Source of the DNA: Syncephalis plumigaleata
Taxonomy: Eukaryota; Zoopagomycota; Zoopagomycetes; Zoopagales; Piptocephalidaceae
NCBI GenBank assembly: GCA_025201365.1
Contig: JAIXMF010000004.1
Coordinates: forward strand, 1 to 64,000
DNA: 64,000 nucleotides
Reading direction: 5' to 3'
Shown: piece after piece, positions 1 through 11,413 of the stretch
Layout: every line of letters begins with the position of its first letter
How positions within the stretch are numbered: position 1 is the first letter of the stretch
The notes under the pieces: generated by a model
Told to the model about the DNA's origin: nothing
Databases searched by the model: none
The model's input: the letters and a program-made list of their open reading frames with translations, nothing else
Made by a program: the position numbers and the translations under genes

Positions 1-37
1 TATACATATCGATTTTATCCTACTATTATCAACTTAC

Positions 38-359
38 CATAGTAGGCCTTAAGAACGGCTAAATCATCTTCTACAGACATTGTCTCTGTGGTAGTCACCT
101 GTTCCTGCTGATGTTCATGCTCTTCTTCCTCCTCATCCTCTGATAAATTGTAAATGTCATTGATTGTTGGGAGATTCAAGGTGGAATGCGATAATGCTGC
201 AAGGTCAAGAGAGTCTGAGGTAGTTGCTTCTTCCTGCTGATGTTCATGTCCTTCTCCTTCCTCAGTCTCTGATAAATTGTATAAATCTGCGATTGTAGGG
301 AAATTCATGGTGGAATGCGATAATGCTGTACGGTCAAGAGAGTCAAAAGTTGAATCCAT
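38..359 (-). CDS. First exon of unknown acidic protein with a 43-residue tandem repeat (partial)
   Basis: The exon opens with ATG at 359 and ends at a clear GTAAGT-type donor just below position 38, so the rest of the gene lies beyond the left edge. About 107 codons are visible. Nearly all of it is two head-to-tail copies of a 43-residue unit containing LSHST.N.PTI.D.YNLSE followed by an acidic run and HEHQQE. The two copies match at roughly 31 of 43 positions by eye. A longer reading upstream would need a non-ATG start and gives a hydrophobic leader, so I prefer 359. I do not recognise the family. The acidic, repeated, low-complexity character suggests a disordered N-terminal region. The gene is divergent from the hydrolase at 734. 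Confidence 0.55.
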
Positions 360-733
360 TACTGTGGAATTCAATAGAGAATAGTGGTAGTATAATAGTA
401 AAACAATACTATATCCAATGTGAACTATACAGGTCCGTGCCTGTAATAAACACAGTGGTAGACTGTAGACAAGAGAATGAACGCTAATAATAAGAATAAA
501 AGTAAGTAGAAAGGAAGTGAGGAATTGAATACTCGAGTGGATAATGCGTTCTATCGTTTTTCTTAAACTGTTTAAACGAGAGATGATATCAAGTGAATGT
601 AGTAGATGTAGAATGGGAATCAATTTGAAAGTGAAACCGCCTTTAATGATGTTATTCTTTTACAACTAAACCACTTCAACCAACAGCTCCGCGTATAATC
701 TACAATACTTTACAATTTGGTATACTACACTTC
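360..733. promoter_or_regulatory. Divergent intergenic spacer
   Basis: This AT-rich spacer lies between two divergent genes and should hold both promoters. No distinct element is recognisable apart from a weak T-rich stretch near 645-662. No credible ORF beginning with ATG is present. Confidence 0.4.
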
Positions 734-1831
734 ATGGCCTCACCTTCTAGTACTACTTATTCACTTTTCGTACCGTCACGTCTAGACAAAACACTGCTAG
801 ATGTTAGTTTAACGGTACCTGTTAGTAATCCTAATATTGATTCAAGACCTACCGTACTAATAACTCATCCCTATGGGCCACTAGGTAAGTAAGAGTAAGG
901 ACGTAGTGCAATTTTATGGCAATGATGCTATTATCAATAGCAACTGAATACAAAACAGAATAGTAATATATGAGTTAATTCATTTCTTATTGTTTTCATG
1001 TTCTCCAGGCGGTAATAGTTATAATAATGTAGTGCAAGCACTACGTAATCACTTTACAGAAAAAGGTTATATCGCAGTCACTTTTAACTTTCGGTAATTA
1101 TCATGGAAGATGAAGCAATATACAATTGATTGATTGAATACTTTATTAGAGGATGTGGTCGATCTAAGGGTCGTACTAGTTGGCGTGGACAAGGGGAGAA
1201 CGAGGATCTCAACACGATTGTCGAGTGTATTTGTTCGGGTCAATGGCCTACTATCCATCCTGCTACTTCTACTACTACTGCTGCTGCTAATACAACTAAT
1301 GCGAGACAATTATCACGGCATAAAAGTGTAGAGGATCTACCGACACTACTCCCACCATCTCATTTACTCATTTGTGTAGGTTGAATAACGCGTATAAATG
1401 AGGAGAAAGAATGACATTTTTAACGAGTAGTTACTATATCATTACCATTCAATTAGGGTTACTCCTATGGTGGTATGATTGCCGGTGCGGTTGATCCTCA
1501 AGTGGTTGGCGATACTCCCTTAAGCCTAGTGCTCATCAGTTATCCTTATAGCGTGACATGGCTACTTACCTTGTGTCGGTCTAGTTATTTTACAGATGCA
1601 TTCAAACAATGGCTATCCCGTACATCACCGCCCATACCGGTGCTTGTCATTACGGGTAATCAAGATCAGTTTACCTCGTCTAAATCATATCGTCGATGGA
1701 TTGAATCGTTAACCAAATCGTATAGTGGATCCAATATTACATTCCAACTACTTGACTCGATTGATCATTTCTGGTTTGGTCATGAACACCAATTAGTAGA
1801 ATCAATTCAGGAATGGATTAATAATAAATAG
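734..1831 (+). CDS. Alpha/beta hydrolase
   Basis: Four exons give one continuous frame: 734-884, 1009-1093, 1150-1375 (donor GTAGGT) and 1457-1831. The product is about 278 residues. An early strand carries THPYGPLGGN, the oxyanion-type turn seen in small alpha/beta hydrolases of the COG2945 kind, followed by FNFRGCGRSKGRTSW. The nucleophile elbow GYSYGG spans the third splice junction. The C-terminal half has a VITGNQDQF acid-strand motif and DSIDHFW, supplying the likely catalytic Asp and His. Serine hydrolase activity is a family inference and the substrate cannot be told. A Thr/Ala-rich insert in exon 3 is unusual. The stop lies 10 bp from the stop of the convergent thiouridylase gene. 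Confidence 0.8.
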
Positions 1832-1841
1832 TCATTTATTA

Positions 1842-3783
1842 TTAAAGCGTTGTGGATTGAATGACACCACAGCCAAGACATTCTTCTTTATGATACACGA
1901 CCACAAACTAGTTATATTTGTTTGTTTATATAGATTAGTGCACTACCCTATTTATACTATGCTTTCTTGACTACTTACTTGTCCTGGTGCGGGTGCACGA
2001 AGTGATTTTACAAAATAAACACGACTAGGCTTGTTATCTCTAAAATACACATGATTAATAAATAGATCGAGTCTACTCTAATGGAGCATACCTCAATTCA
2101 ATGTAACATTTCTCAGCTATTATGACATGGTTAGTGATAACGTATAGTAGTAACAATAATGATAATAGAATCATCTTACCGATGGTTTGTTGATGTCTAA
2201 TCCTTGCCTCTACCATGCCCCCTAAATAATAACAATAATTAGTAGTAGTTGGCAGTATTCACACTGTTATCATACCTTGACTGACAATGGACGGGCACTT
2301 GCCTCCAATCCAATGCCATTGACTTACTAGGACCATCGATGAAAATAAGCTTGGATGATATCTATGCATATATATATATATTGATATGATTATAGTATAA
2401 TAGACTAGGCCATTCACTTACGTTCCTGGTACAACAAATATCTGATTCTTTGCTATATCCTTATGGCTTACAAACCACCTAGTGTAATGCATTAGACTTC
2501 TCATTCCAAGCAACGTAATATACATGACGTACTTTTCGTTACCAAAACAGATAGTTACACGCTGGCCGATAGTCCATGAGAATATACCTTGATGAGTGCC
2601 TTGTATATATTTTGTATTAGTACATCTATACATTTAACGTTGCTATTAGATTACCTACCAATTATCTCTCCTGTAGGTGCTATAATATCACCAGGTTTCT
2701 GTGGCAGATATTCGCCTGAACAGTTTAACGATCAATTAACAATTCGTAATGAAATCATTCCTGTGCTTACTAAGAAATTCATTAAACTTTCGTCGTTGTC
2801 CAACGAAACAGATGCCCATGCTCTCCTCTTTATTCGCCGTCATCAGTGCATTCTTTTGAGCAATGGTGCGTATGTCGCCTTTAGTCAAATCACCTAATGG
2901 AAATACCACCTGTTGACAATAATAGTACAGTATTCTCGCATAGCACCTGTGTATATGATATCTACCTTGCGTAATTGACTATGTGAAACACTACTTAGAT
3001 AGTAGGATTGATCCTTCCTAGAATCGATGCCTATCATTGTGTATTAGTCATAGATTGTCCGTTCACGTTATATAATTAATAACCTTTTAATAGATGTGCA
3101 CCTCCATTGGTATCATAGGCAACACGCGCATAATGACCTTGTATAATTTGTGAATAATATCTATACATATAAAAGCAACATTGGATAGCCTACCTGTGGC
3201 AAACCAGCAATCCTCTGATACACATCGTTCGCGTAATACACCAAATTTAATCTCTCGATTACACGCAATATCCGGGTTAGGTGTAATACCATTGGCATAA
3301 TCATTTAGCGTTTGCATAAACACGCGTGTCCAATACTCTTTGATGAAGTCAATCTAGCGAATAATGTCTATCATTAATTACACATCATCTATGTACGCTA
3401 TCCATTACACTTACACTTTGACATGGTATTTCCAATTGACGACACACCGCTTGAACATCGCGCCAATCCTTCTCGCCCGGACATTCGCCGCCCTCCTCGA
3501 GTGCATCCCAATTCTGCATGAATACACCTCGGACATGGGCACCCTATATCACATATGGATGTACATACATAAACAATAGTGAAATACTACTCGGTATATC
3601 CATAGTCACTACTTACATGTCGCTTCAATAGTAAGGCAGCCACACTCGAGTCAACACCACCTGACATACCTAAGATCACTAGTATAGTTACTGGTCAGTA
3701 TACTATACGTAATTACGGTTATTGTCATACGAATAACCACCTTGTTTACCGGCCATAGCCGCTAATGAAGGAATGCGTAACAT
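1842..3783 (-). CDS. SLM3: Mitochondrial tRNA-specific 2-thiouridylase (MnmA/MTU1/Slm3 family)
   Basis: The enzyme makes the 2-thio group of U34 in mitochondrial tRNAs. I traced 14 small exons with an unbroken frame: 3741-3783, 3617-3678, 3415-3543, 3194-3353, 3084-3137, 2966-3030, 2771-2909, 2659-2715, 2533-2599, 2422-2478, 2276-2361, 2180-2221, 1979-2037 and 1842-1907. Exon 2 carries the PP-loop SGGVDSSV. Exon 4 has [13 protein letters not shown] with the first catalytic Cys. Exon 6 has KDQSYYL, exon 7 has [11 protein letters not shown] with the second catalytic Cys, and exon 9 has FSWTIGQR. The C-terminal barrel ends in RAPAPGQF and ECLGCGVI. The N-terminus is short (MLRIPSL...), so import signalling is not obvious. 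Exon density is higher than in any other gene here. Confidence 0.92.
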
Positions 3784-3866
3784 TTGCTTAATAAATGTCT
3801 ATTCATTAAAAAAGAAGAAAAATAAATCGATTATCGCTTCTCCTCCTCTTCTTTCTTTATTTTAAT
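3784..3866. promoter_or_regulatory. Compact bidirectional promoter with purine then pyrimidine tract
   Basis: Only 83 bp separate the divergent ATGs of the thiouridylase and the AAA ATPase. The left part (about 3808-3823) is A/G-rich, that is pyrimidine-rich on the minus strand. The right part (3836-3861) is a C/T tract on the plus strand. Each gene therefore has a sense-strand pyrimidine tract directly in front of its start, as in CT-box promoters of filamentous fungi. Confidence 0.55.
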
Positions 3867-6679
3867 ATGAATGTCAGCCACGTCACTAATGAGTATAACA
3901 TGAACAGCTCAACAAATAGTAACAATACTTGCGTGTCACTTTGTCTAGCCGTCAATACTAATGACAAACTGACAGCACAAATAATAGCCAGTACTACTAC
4001 TACTACTTTGAGTAAACACAAGCCAATTGGTATAGTCAATGGACAAGCACTGATTCGACGTCAACTCTATGGTAAAACAGTAAGTGTCATACAATTCATC
4101 ATAGTAATAGTTGACATATGTCTATATTAGATTTGTACAGATAAATGGATAACATTACAATGGTATGGTGTATCAGTTCAAGTGTTTATTGAACGGATAG
4201 AACATACTACTAGTGATGATTCTGTTACTACATTAACATCACAAATGAATCTGTTATCGATTAATAAGATGACACCAACTGTGATAGACACGACTACAGT
4301 TGATGAGGGCACATTGTTTACGGTGAAGATATTGAAAGCATCAATTGAACTAGAGCAATTACCGTCTACTACGCAACAAATCTATTCACGCTTAGATGGC
4401 ATGTTGAAAGCATGTCATTACATCATCGTTTACCCATTCAATCATTGCCGACATTATTAATTAGCGGTGTCATGAATCAACAAAGTGTATATCAACATAT
4501 CAGGTAAATAGATGCTCGTATGTCATCGTCATAGTATACTACTACTAATACTAATTCATTACATGTACTATTGATTAGGAAGGCAGCACATCAACTGCAA
4601 CTGCGTCTATTTACTTATTCTATAGCGAGAGCCTATTATCGTCATTTAAACGACCCCATTGATGAGAATGATCCCGAGTTATGGCGTATATTACATATGG
4701 CCATGATTACCTCACCTTCAGTAATATTGTTAACTGGTCTAGATGTACTCACTAAGAATGTGAATACTGAATCAGATACACGACAATACATAATGAAGCA
4801 ACTAGACATGATTACTCGACAGCTGCATTCCTCGAATCAAGCATGTACGACAACAGTAATGATAGTAGGTGTTAGTGTAGAACCGGATAAATTACCCGCT
4901 GAACATGGTCGTTTATGGGAACATCGATTGGTGATGGCGTCAATTCAACGGTGAGGATATACAACAATGCAGTGAATACTCTACTAACATCATCATAGTA
5001 AGGAGCGGACAGCACTCATTCAACAATTGTCATCATCATCACTGTCAAGCAAAATGAAGAGTATATACAAAGTGTGGATCGTGTAGCACAGGTGAGTAAA
5101 GCGAGTATATTCATTAATAATAGTAGGATAGTATAGTAACATTGATGAATAATGCCATTATGAAGATGCTAGCAGGTGAAGATGAACAAGCATGTCGTCG
5201 TCTTTGTCGATATGCAGCTCTATTGCAACGTGTTAACGCGTCATCAAGGTAGGATGGATTAATGTAATAGTAGCAGTAATATATGAAATAATAACCAAGT
5301 AATGTTTACATTGATGTCATTTACTAGTTCGCCACTTACAGATGCATCGGCATTAATGATGGCAGCCTATAAATTGCATCCACCAGTGTCTAATACAGGT
5401 GCACTCTCCTTTGAACCTGTTCTATTCCCCGTTAGGAATAGAGCATTGACAGGGTAAGCTTAGTTGAGTAATAATACACGATGGTTACTCATATATCTAC
5501 ACCATTAGCTATGCGAAAATACGCCAGAAACTTGCTCGATTACTTGATCTAGCCTTGATACATCCTGAAATATCCAATCGCTTTGGTGTTAAACCATCTT
5601 CTGGTGCACTACTCTATGGGCCACCTGGTAATACGATATACGATATATGATATACGATATAGAATACTAATAATGCATCTATTAATGAATAATAGGTTGT
5701 GGTAAGACATGGCTAGCCAGAGCGGCCATCAGTACATTAGGCGTACAAGTGATAGTAGCTAGAGGGTAAATAAGAAGTGAAGGATGTTAATAATAGTGCT
5801 ATTACAATATTTACATGATGGTTCTATTTGCAATACTACTCATAGTACGCAGTTATTTTCAAAGTATTTCGGAGAAACGGAACATCGATTACGTCGATTA
5901 TTTGCCATGGCTCGTCAGCATACACCGTGTGTCATATTCCTTGATGAATTGACGCATTAGGTGCTCAACGAGGTAAGTGATCATTGATAGTGTAAAGGAT
6001 GAATACAAGCATGTTGTTAATCAATCGTATAATGAACGATGTAGACATGTCAGATGGTGATGCAGGTGGTAAAGTACAAGAACGTTTACTTAGCACGCTG
6101 TTGAATGAAATGGATGGCATCACGGCGAATAAAGGTCTATTTGTATTGGCATGCACGAATCGACCGGATCACGTTGACTCTGCCTTACTACGTCCAGGTA
6201 AGTGATACACTTCCATTTGTTTATTCATCTTACTAGTACTAACTAACTATGCTTGTTGACTAGGTCGATTGGATCAATTGCTTCATGTTGACTTGCCAGA
6301 TATCGAGGATAGAGCGGCTATTCTACGTTGGCATGCTGCCTTATTGGATGACGCACAAGTTGATTGGTACAAGGTGGCCGAACAAACGGAAGCATTCACA
6401 TGTGCCGGTCTAGCACAATTAGTACAGTGAGTATTGTCTTTTCTTTCTTTCTTTCTTCCTTTATCAACAATGCTTTATTATGATTTGACGCGCAAGTAAT
6501 ACTAATAAGATATGTCTTTATCTAGAGAGGCCACACTAATTGCTATTCGAGAAACACGTGCCATTACACCCGTGCTAACACGACATGTTGAAATGGCATT
6601 AATCAGTGTGGCCGTGTCAGCGTGTAAAGGCATGAACTCGACAATGCTTGAGGCCTATCAACAATTGGGAAGACGCTAG
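3867..6679 (+). CDS. AAA ATPase of the AFG2/SPATA5L1 (Cdc48-like) type, with frame breaks
   Basis: About nine exons encode a two-AAA-domain protein. The N-terminal part contains GQALIRRQLYGKT, like the substrate domain of AFG2 relatives. The first AAA region is degenerate: its P-loop position reads LLISGVMNQQ and lacks GKT. The second is typical: LLYGPPGCGKT, FGETEHRLRRLF, a Walker B around CVIFLDE, the second region of homology ACTNRPDHVDSALLRPGRLD, and a small lid helix near the end. The frame changes near 4440-4465 and 5050, and again near 5953, where one missing base converts the expected FLDEIDALGAQR. Pex1 and Pex6 are the alternatives; the DSALLRPGRLD block and lid favour AFG2, whose family acts in 60S ribosome maturation. 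The stop is 9 bp from the stop of the convergent ABC gene. Confidence 0.65.
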
Positions 6680-6688
6680 ATAAACTTA

Positions 6689-9600
6689 TCATTTAGAATA
6701 AGGATAATTGCTACACATCTTCCAATGATTGGTAGTAGTCGTGTCTGTGCTGTTACCATTAGCGCTATCAATCTCCTCCTTTAGCTGTTTCATCCACATA
6801 TCATAATAGTGTCCTCGCGTATTTTTCATCAATTCTGCATGAGTACCCGACTCAATAATGCCTCCATCCTCCATGACGAATATCTGGTCAGCATCAACGA
6901 TGGTGGATAATCGATGCGCTATAATGAGAGTGGTACGATTTTGAGTGACCTTCTTAAGGCTGTCTGAATATTACGCTCGGTATGCGTCTATGAGTGCAAG
7001 TGTCATTATTATTATTATTAGAGATTATAATCATGATATTCGTATATTTAACATAGTAATAAATTCATTTACTTACATCCAATGCTGAAGTGGCCTCGTC
7101 TAACAATACAATAGGTGGATTCTATACATATGTATTATTCATAGTGATTAATCCTCTGTATTCCCTTATTACGTCTACATTACCTTTAATAATGTACGTG
7201 CAATGGCTACTCGTTGCTTCTCGCCTCCACTTAGTCGAAGTCCACGCTCGCCGACTCGTGTCTCATACCCTGTCAGCATCATCATCATCATCATTGTTGT
7301 AGTTGTTGTTATCATAATGAAATAGTAGATATTCGTCTATAGTATTTGTTTACCTTCAGGGAAGTGGAGTATTCTCGAGTGAATTTGTGCTGCCTCTGCT
7401 GCCTCGCGTACCTCGTGATCACTCGCGGTTATCTTGCCGTATCGAATATTATACTCTATCGTGTCATTGAATAGCACAGTGTCCTATGATAGGGATGTTT
7501 ACCGTCAAGTTAGACTATGTGTACAAGTCACATAGATAGATAGGAATCGGTTGTCTCACCTGTGGCACTACACCAATACTGGCGCGTAGATCCTTCTGGC
7601 GTACATGTCGAATGTCTTGCCCATCAATCTTTATACATCCATTCTCGATATCGTAGAAACGGAATAGTAAGCGTAGTAGTGTGCTCTTTCCTGCACCGCT
7701 AGCTCCCACCTAAATAGCATAATGAGTTCGTATCGTGATTACCGATTAGTTCAGTAGAGTAATACGTACGAAAGCCACGGTAGTACCACCGGGAACAATG
7801 AATGACAAATCACGTAGCACAGGTTGACGTGAATCATAGCTGAATGATACATTCTCTAATGGATCATACAGAGGAATAAGCGATAGTTCATGTGTGGTGT
7901 GTGTGTGCATTTCTCGAATTACTCACTGAACTCTACGGTGCCATTTGTTATCGCGAGTGGTGCAGCTTCCGGTAGATCCTGAATCTCCACATGTACATCA
8001 AACAACTCCAGCATCTTTTCCATATCAATGAAGTTACGTTGCATCATACTAGAAGTGCAATAATATTCATTAGTATTCATATCGTTATCAATGATGGCTC
8101 GTATCATATATTACCGATAGTATGTGCCAAACCTAATAAATCATGATGTTAGCATCTGATTACTATTATTACTAGTAGTAGTAATTTACCAGTTGAGTGG
8201 GACGTATAGTTGTGTTATATAACTGAGATAGAGTACCACGTCACCAACAGTCATTGCACCGGAGATAACTCGATGTGCGCATACGAGACAACCGACGAGT
8301 AGGCCCGCTTGGATGATGACGTTTTGCGCGGTGTTTAGCACGTTTAGACTTGCCGAGCTCTTCCATGATGCGTATTGATATTTAAGCACGGCCTTCTCGT
8401 ATTGTTCCACCTCGAATTTCTCCGCCCCGTAATACTTGACCGTCTCAAAGTTAAGCAACGAGTCTACGGCACGACTCTCCATGGCATTGTCCAGCTCATT
8501 TGTCTCGCGTCTAAATCGCATTCGCCAATCGGTGATGATGATAGTGACCATGATATAGGAGAACATGGTCGCCAATACCACACTAGCAAAGTAAAGATCG
8601 AATGTGTAGGCAAAATATACACAAGCCACGGCGATATCCACTAGTGTGGGTACCAGTTGGAATACAATAGCTTGCAGTAATGATACAATACTCTGTACAC
8701 CTCTATCTACAATCGTGTAAACACCATAGATATATTATTGACTATTATCATTATCATTATCGATAGATGCTTACCTTGTACGCGTAATACCTCACCAGTC
8801 TTACGATTCATATGATAGCGTAATGATAGACTAGATATTGTACAATTGAGTATTTATCGTAATATGCAACAGCAATGATAATGCTCACCTGTGAAGATGT
8901 TCAAACATTTTTACGGCTACTTCTCGTGTCGTATACTATATATATATACATGAGATTATTGAACCTATTTAGTATCTATTTCTTTGCATTGTTGTGTATC
9001 TATAAGCAATACTTACTTGACCCACAGGAATCCATAGGAATGTCTGGGCCGTGGCAACAATACCGACATTACCTTGTAGGAAGCGTAGTCCGACAAACCA
9101 GAGTACCTCTCTCCAGGCAAATGTCGGTGTCTCGCCACTACCACCCAAAGCATCCACTAGATGTTTATACTGAACTGGCACCATCACATTAACAATACGA
9201 CCGGCAAACAGCAAGCTACCGCATAGAATAATTAATACTTGAAGACGAAAGTCGTTCTTTGGCCACATGAACGGTAATATGTACGCATACGCTCCAGGTA
9301 TTCACCCCAACCGACACCACCTTGTCGAGAAGAACGCTTAGTATTCGGTGTCTCTTTTGATGTCGATTGGCCACGTGCACCCGATTCGAGAAGTTCACCG
9401 GTGTTGTTGGATGTTGTTGGCACCGTAATACTAGGCGTGGTATTGGTATCATCGAGCACTATACGATTTGCTATCCGGTAACGCTTCCATGCCAATTGAG
9501 CCGTAATAACTAGTAGTATTTCTAGAATACCACGAATAAAAGTAATGCCAGACTCCAACCATTAGGTGCCCATTCTTGTGGTGATGTCGATCCGTCTCCT

Positions 9601-10270
9601 CCTTTTCCTTCTCCTCTCCTCTTTGGTTCCGTTGATGCCGTTGTCCATCGGGAAATATCATAGAAACATTCCAGCCAAGTGCACAGACATGCCACTACGA
9701 GGATAGCTCGTGTTAAGCGCCATCGTATTAGATGACCATATGTCACGCGTATGTCATAAGCAATCAGTAACCAGGCGATTGTTTGTTGTAATAGCGAAAG
9801 TATCAAATAAATAGGTGGCGATTGATGAGTATCCCAGTATTGTTGTAATAGAAACATGAACGAGATCAATGTCGTACCAATAATAATCGATTTAATGACG
9901 ATATCGGTGCCAGTAATGGTATGGCAGACTTGTCCTCTTCTACTTATCCGATGACTCGTGTGTCGTTGATAATAATGATGAATCCTGCTGATCATGCTCT
10001 AATATCCGTGATCATATTTCATTAACCAATGCTACCATTATTACTAATATCGCTTATTCACCACTTACCAGAGTGTTGTATCGATGCCAAATGCTCTAGC
10101 CAACGTTGACGTCGACGTCGATTGCAATAACTAGTCCAACCCAGACGTATACTCAATAGTAGTGCACCCGCAAACAGAGTACTGGCCGTAGCTGTCTCCA
10201 ACGTGGAATAGGGTAACACTAGCCATGACTTGTGTCCTATTGACGACACACCCTTGTCGTCTAGATTCAT
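6689..10270 (-). CDS. HMT1/ABCB6-type ABC transporter (half-transporter with N-terminal membrane extension)
   Basis: The gene begins at ATG 10270 with several hydrophobic segments (about 9500-10200), the extra N-terminal membrane domain of vacuolar or mitochondrial HMT1/ABCB6 proteins. A six-helix ABC membrane domain follows, with TRKTGEVLR and ETVKYYGAE motifs. The nucleotide-binding domain has GASGAGKST (Walker A), VPQDTVLF (Q-loop), RLSGGEKQR (signature), [12 protein letters not shown] (Walker B) and IIAHRLST (H-loop). The family exports glutathione or phytochelatin conjugates or handles porphyrin and Fe-S-linked thiols; the precise cargo is not visible. Two one-base frame changes occur, near 9530 inside a membrane helix and near 9285 just before PFMWPKNDF, each explained by one missing base. 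The junction after exon 1 is also unresolved. Confidence 0.85.
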
Positions 10271-10340
10271 AGCAAGTTATACACGACAGTAGCAAAAAGC
10301 AATATAGAACGACGCAATAGCTATAGTAGTTACGTATATC

Positions 10341-10379
10341 GGAAAGAAAGCAAAAAATAAACGAAGGAAGGAAGAAAAA
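10341..10379 (-). promoter_or_regulatory. Purine tract (pyrimidine-rich on the sense strand) before the ABC transporter
   Basis: A run of GGAAAGAAAG, A-rich and GAAGGAAGGAAG sequence lies 70-110 bp upstream of ATG 10270. On the transcribed gene's sense strand it is a CT tract, matching the position and polarity of tracts before other genes in this window. Confidence 0.45.
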
Positions 10380-10609
10380 CGACTATGATTATCATTTCAG
10401 TTTTGTAGATAGGGCGCGTCATCCAATAAAGTGATCATGGCAAAATTAACGCATTCCCTAACTAATCATTACTTGCATCAAATATGTTCTTTGCTTACTA
10501 ATTGACCTGTAACGCAATAGTGAGACTATTATTAATAATAATAGAATGGATACATCTTCTGCCTTTTGTTTCAATTACTACTGCTACTACTACTACTACT
10601 ACTACTATT

Positions 10610-11413
10610 CTAATCACGTATGATTGAGTCTACAATAGAATGTTGTACACCAGTATTATCGCTCATACTGACTGTAAACACATCGTGTTTCCAATCTCTC
10701 ACAATGCATGATTCATGAACAATGAACGCGCCTTGTCTTCCATCATATACTATCATCCGTGGTGGTACATTGCATTGATCACACAATGTCACACTCCGTA
10801 TAATGTAACAAGCGTACCACAATTTACGCACTAGCTTGCTTGCCTGTTAATGCTTATCAGTACTAATGCGTAATCAGCTTGATTCGATGACTTGTTTCAT
10901 ATAGGTGATTTTCAATGATTACGAATAAACACACAAATGTATTCTCATTAATTAAGCATTGGTAGTAGTCGTCTACTATGGTGAATTATCGATTTCACTT
11001 AACAACCAGGTGATGTATATATGTGTATATACCAGTAAAATAGTGTACACACATTATTATTTTCGCATGTGGTAATGATATCAGGTCGAATTCCTATCAT
11101 GATAGTGATCATGAGATGGATAGAACGACAATGGAATGATTCATCCTACATTGTAGGAACGCAATCGGCAACCTCGCACGGCAATGTATTGAGGCTTGAC
11201 AGCAACACTACTAATATAGAGTTCTTGTTTGATAGATCGATATGTTTAGAAGTGTGTATTCCTGTTCATTTCTCCCTTGTAGAACGGTGAACCACTTCCA
11301 TAGACACTTCTATCTAATGGATATGCACATACTGTAATGACTAGTATCCCATGCAAGTCATGATTGTTCCGCAACTTGTCAATGGCAATCCCTATGATCA
11401 TTGTCATTGTCAT
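10610..11413 (-). pseudogene. Unresolved multi-exon gene or gene remnant with Cys pairs, unknown function
   Basis: Two coding-looking blocks lie on one strand. The upstream block opens with ATG 11413, reads 55 codons including HGILVITVCAYPLDRSVYGS, meets a TAA, and stays open in the same frame for 34 further sensible codons (VAVKPQYIAVRGCRLRSY) to a GTAGGA donor-like site. The downstream block (10610-10830) follows a TAG acceptor and begins CVNCGTLVTLYG; after a one-base frame change it reads VTLCDQCNVPPRMIVYDG and runs to a stop. The paired CxxC motifs suggest a zinc ribbon. I do not recognise the family. It may be a real gene damaged by sequence errors, or a decayed one. The connecting exons were not found. 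Confidence 0.35.

Noticed and set aside
11246-11413. TAA reassigned to an amino acid
   Set aside because: TAA ends several well-supported proteins here (MTU1, heme lyase, p47, HADH), so the in-frame TAA is more likely damage, an intron edge or an error.
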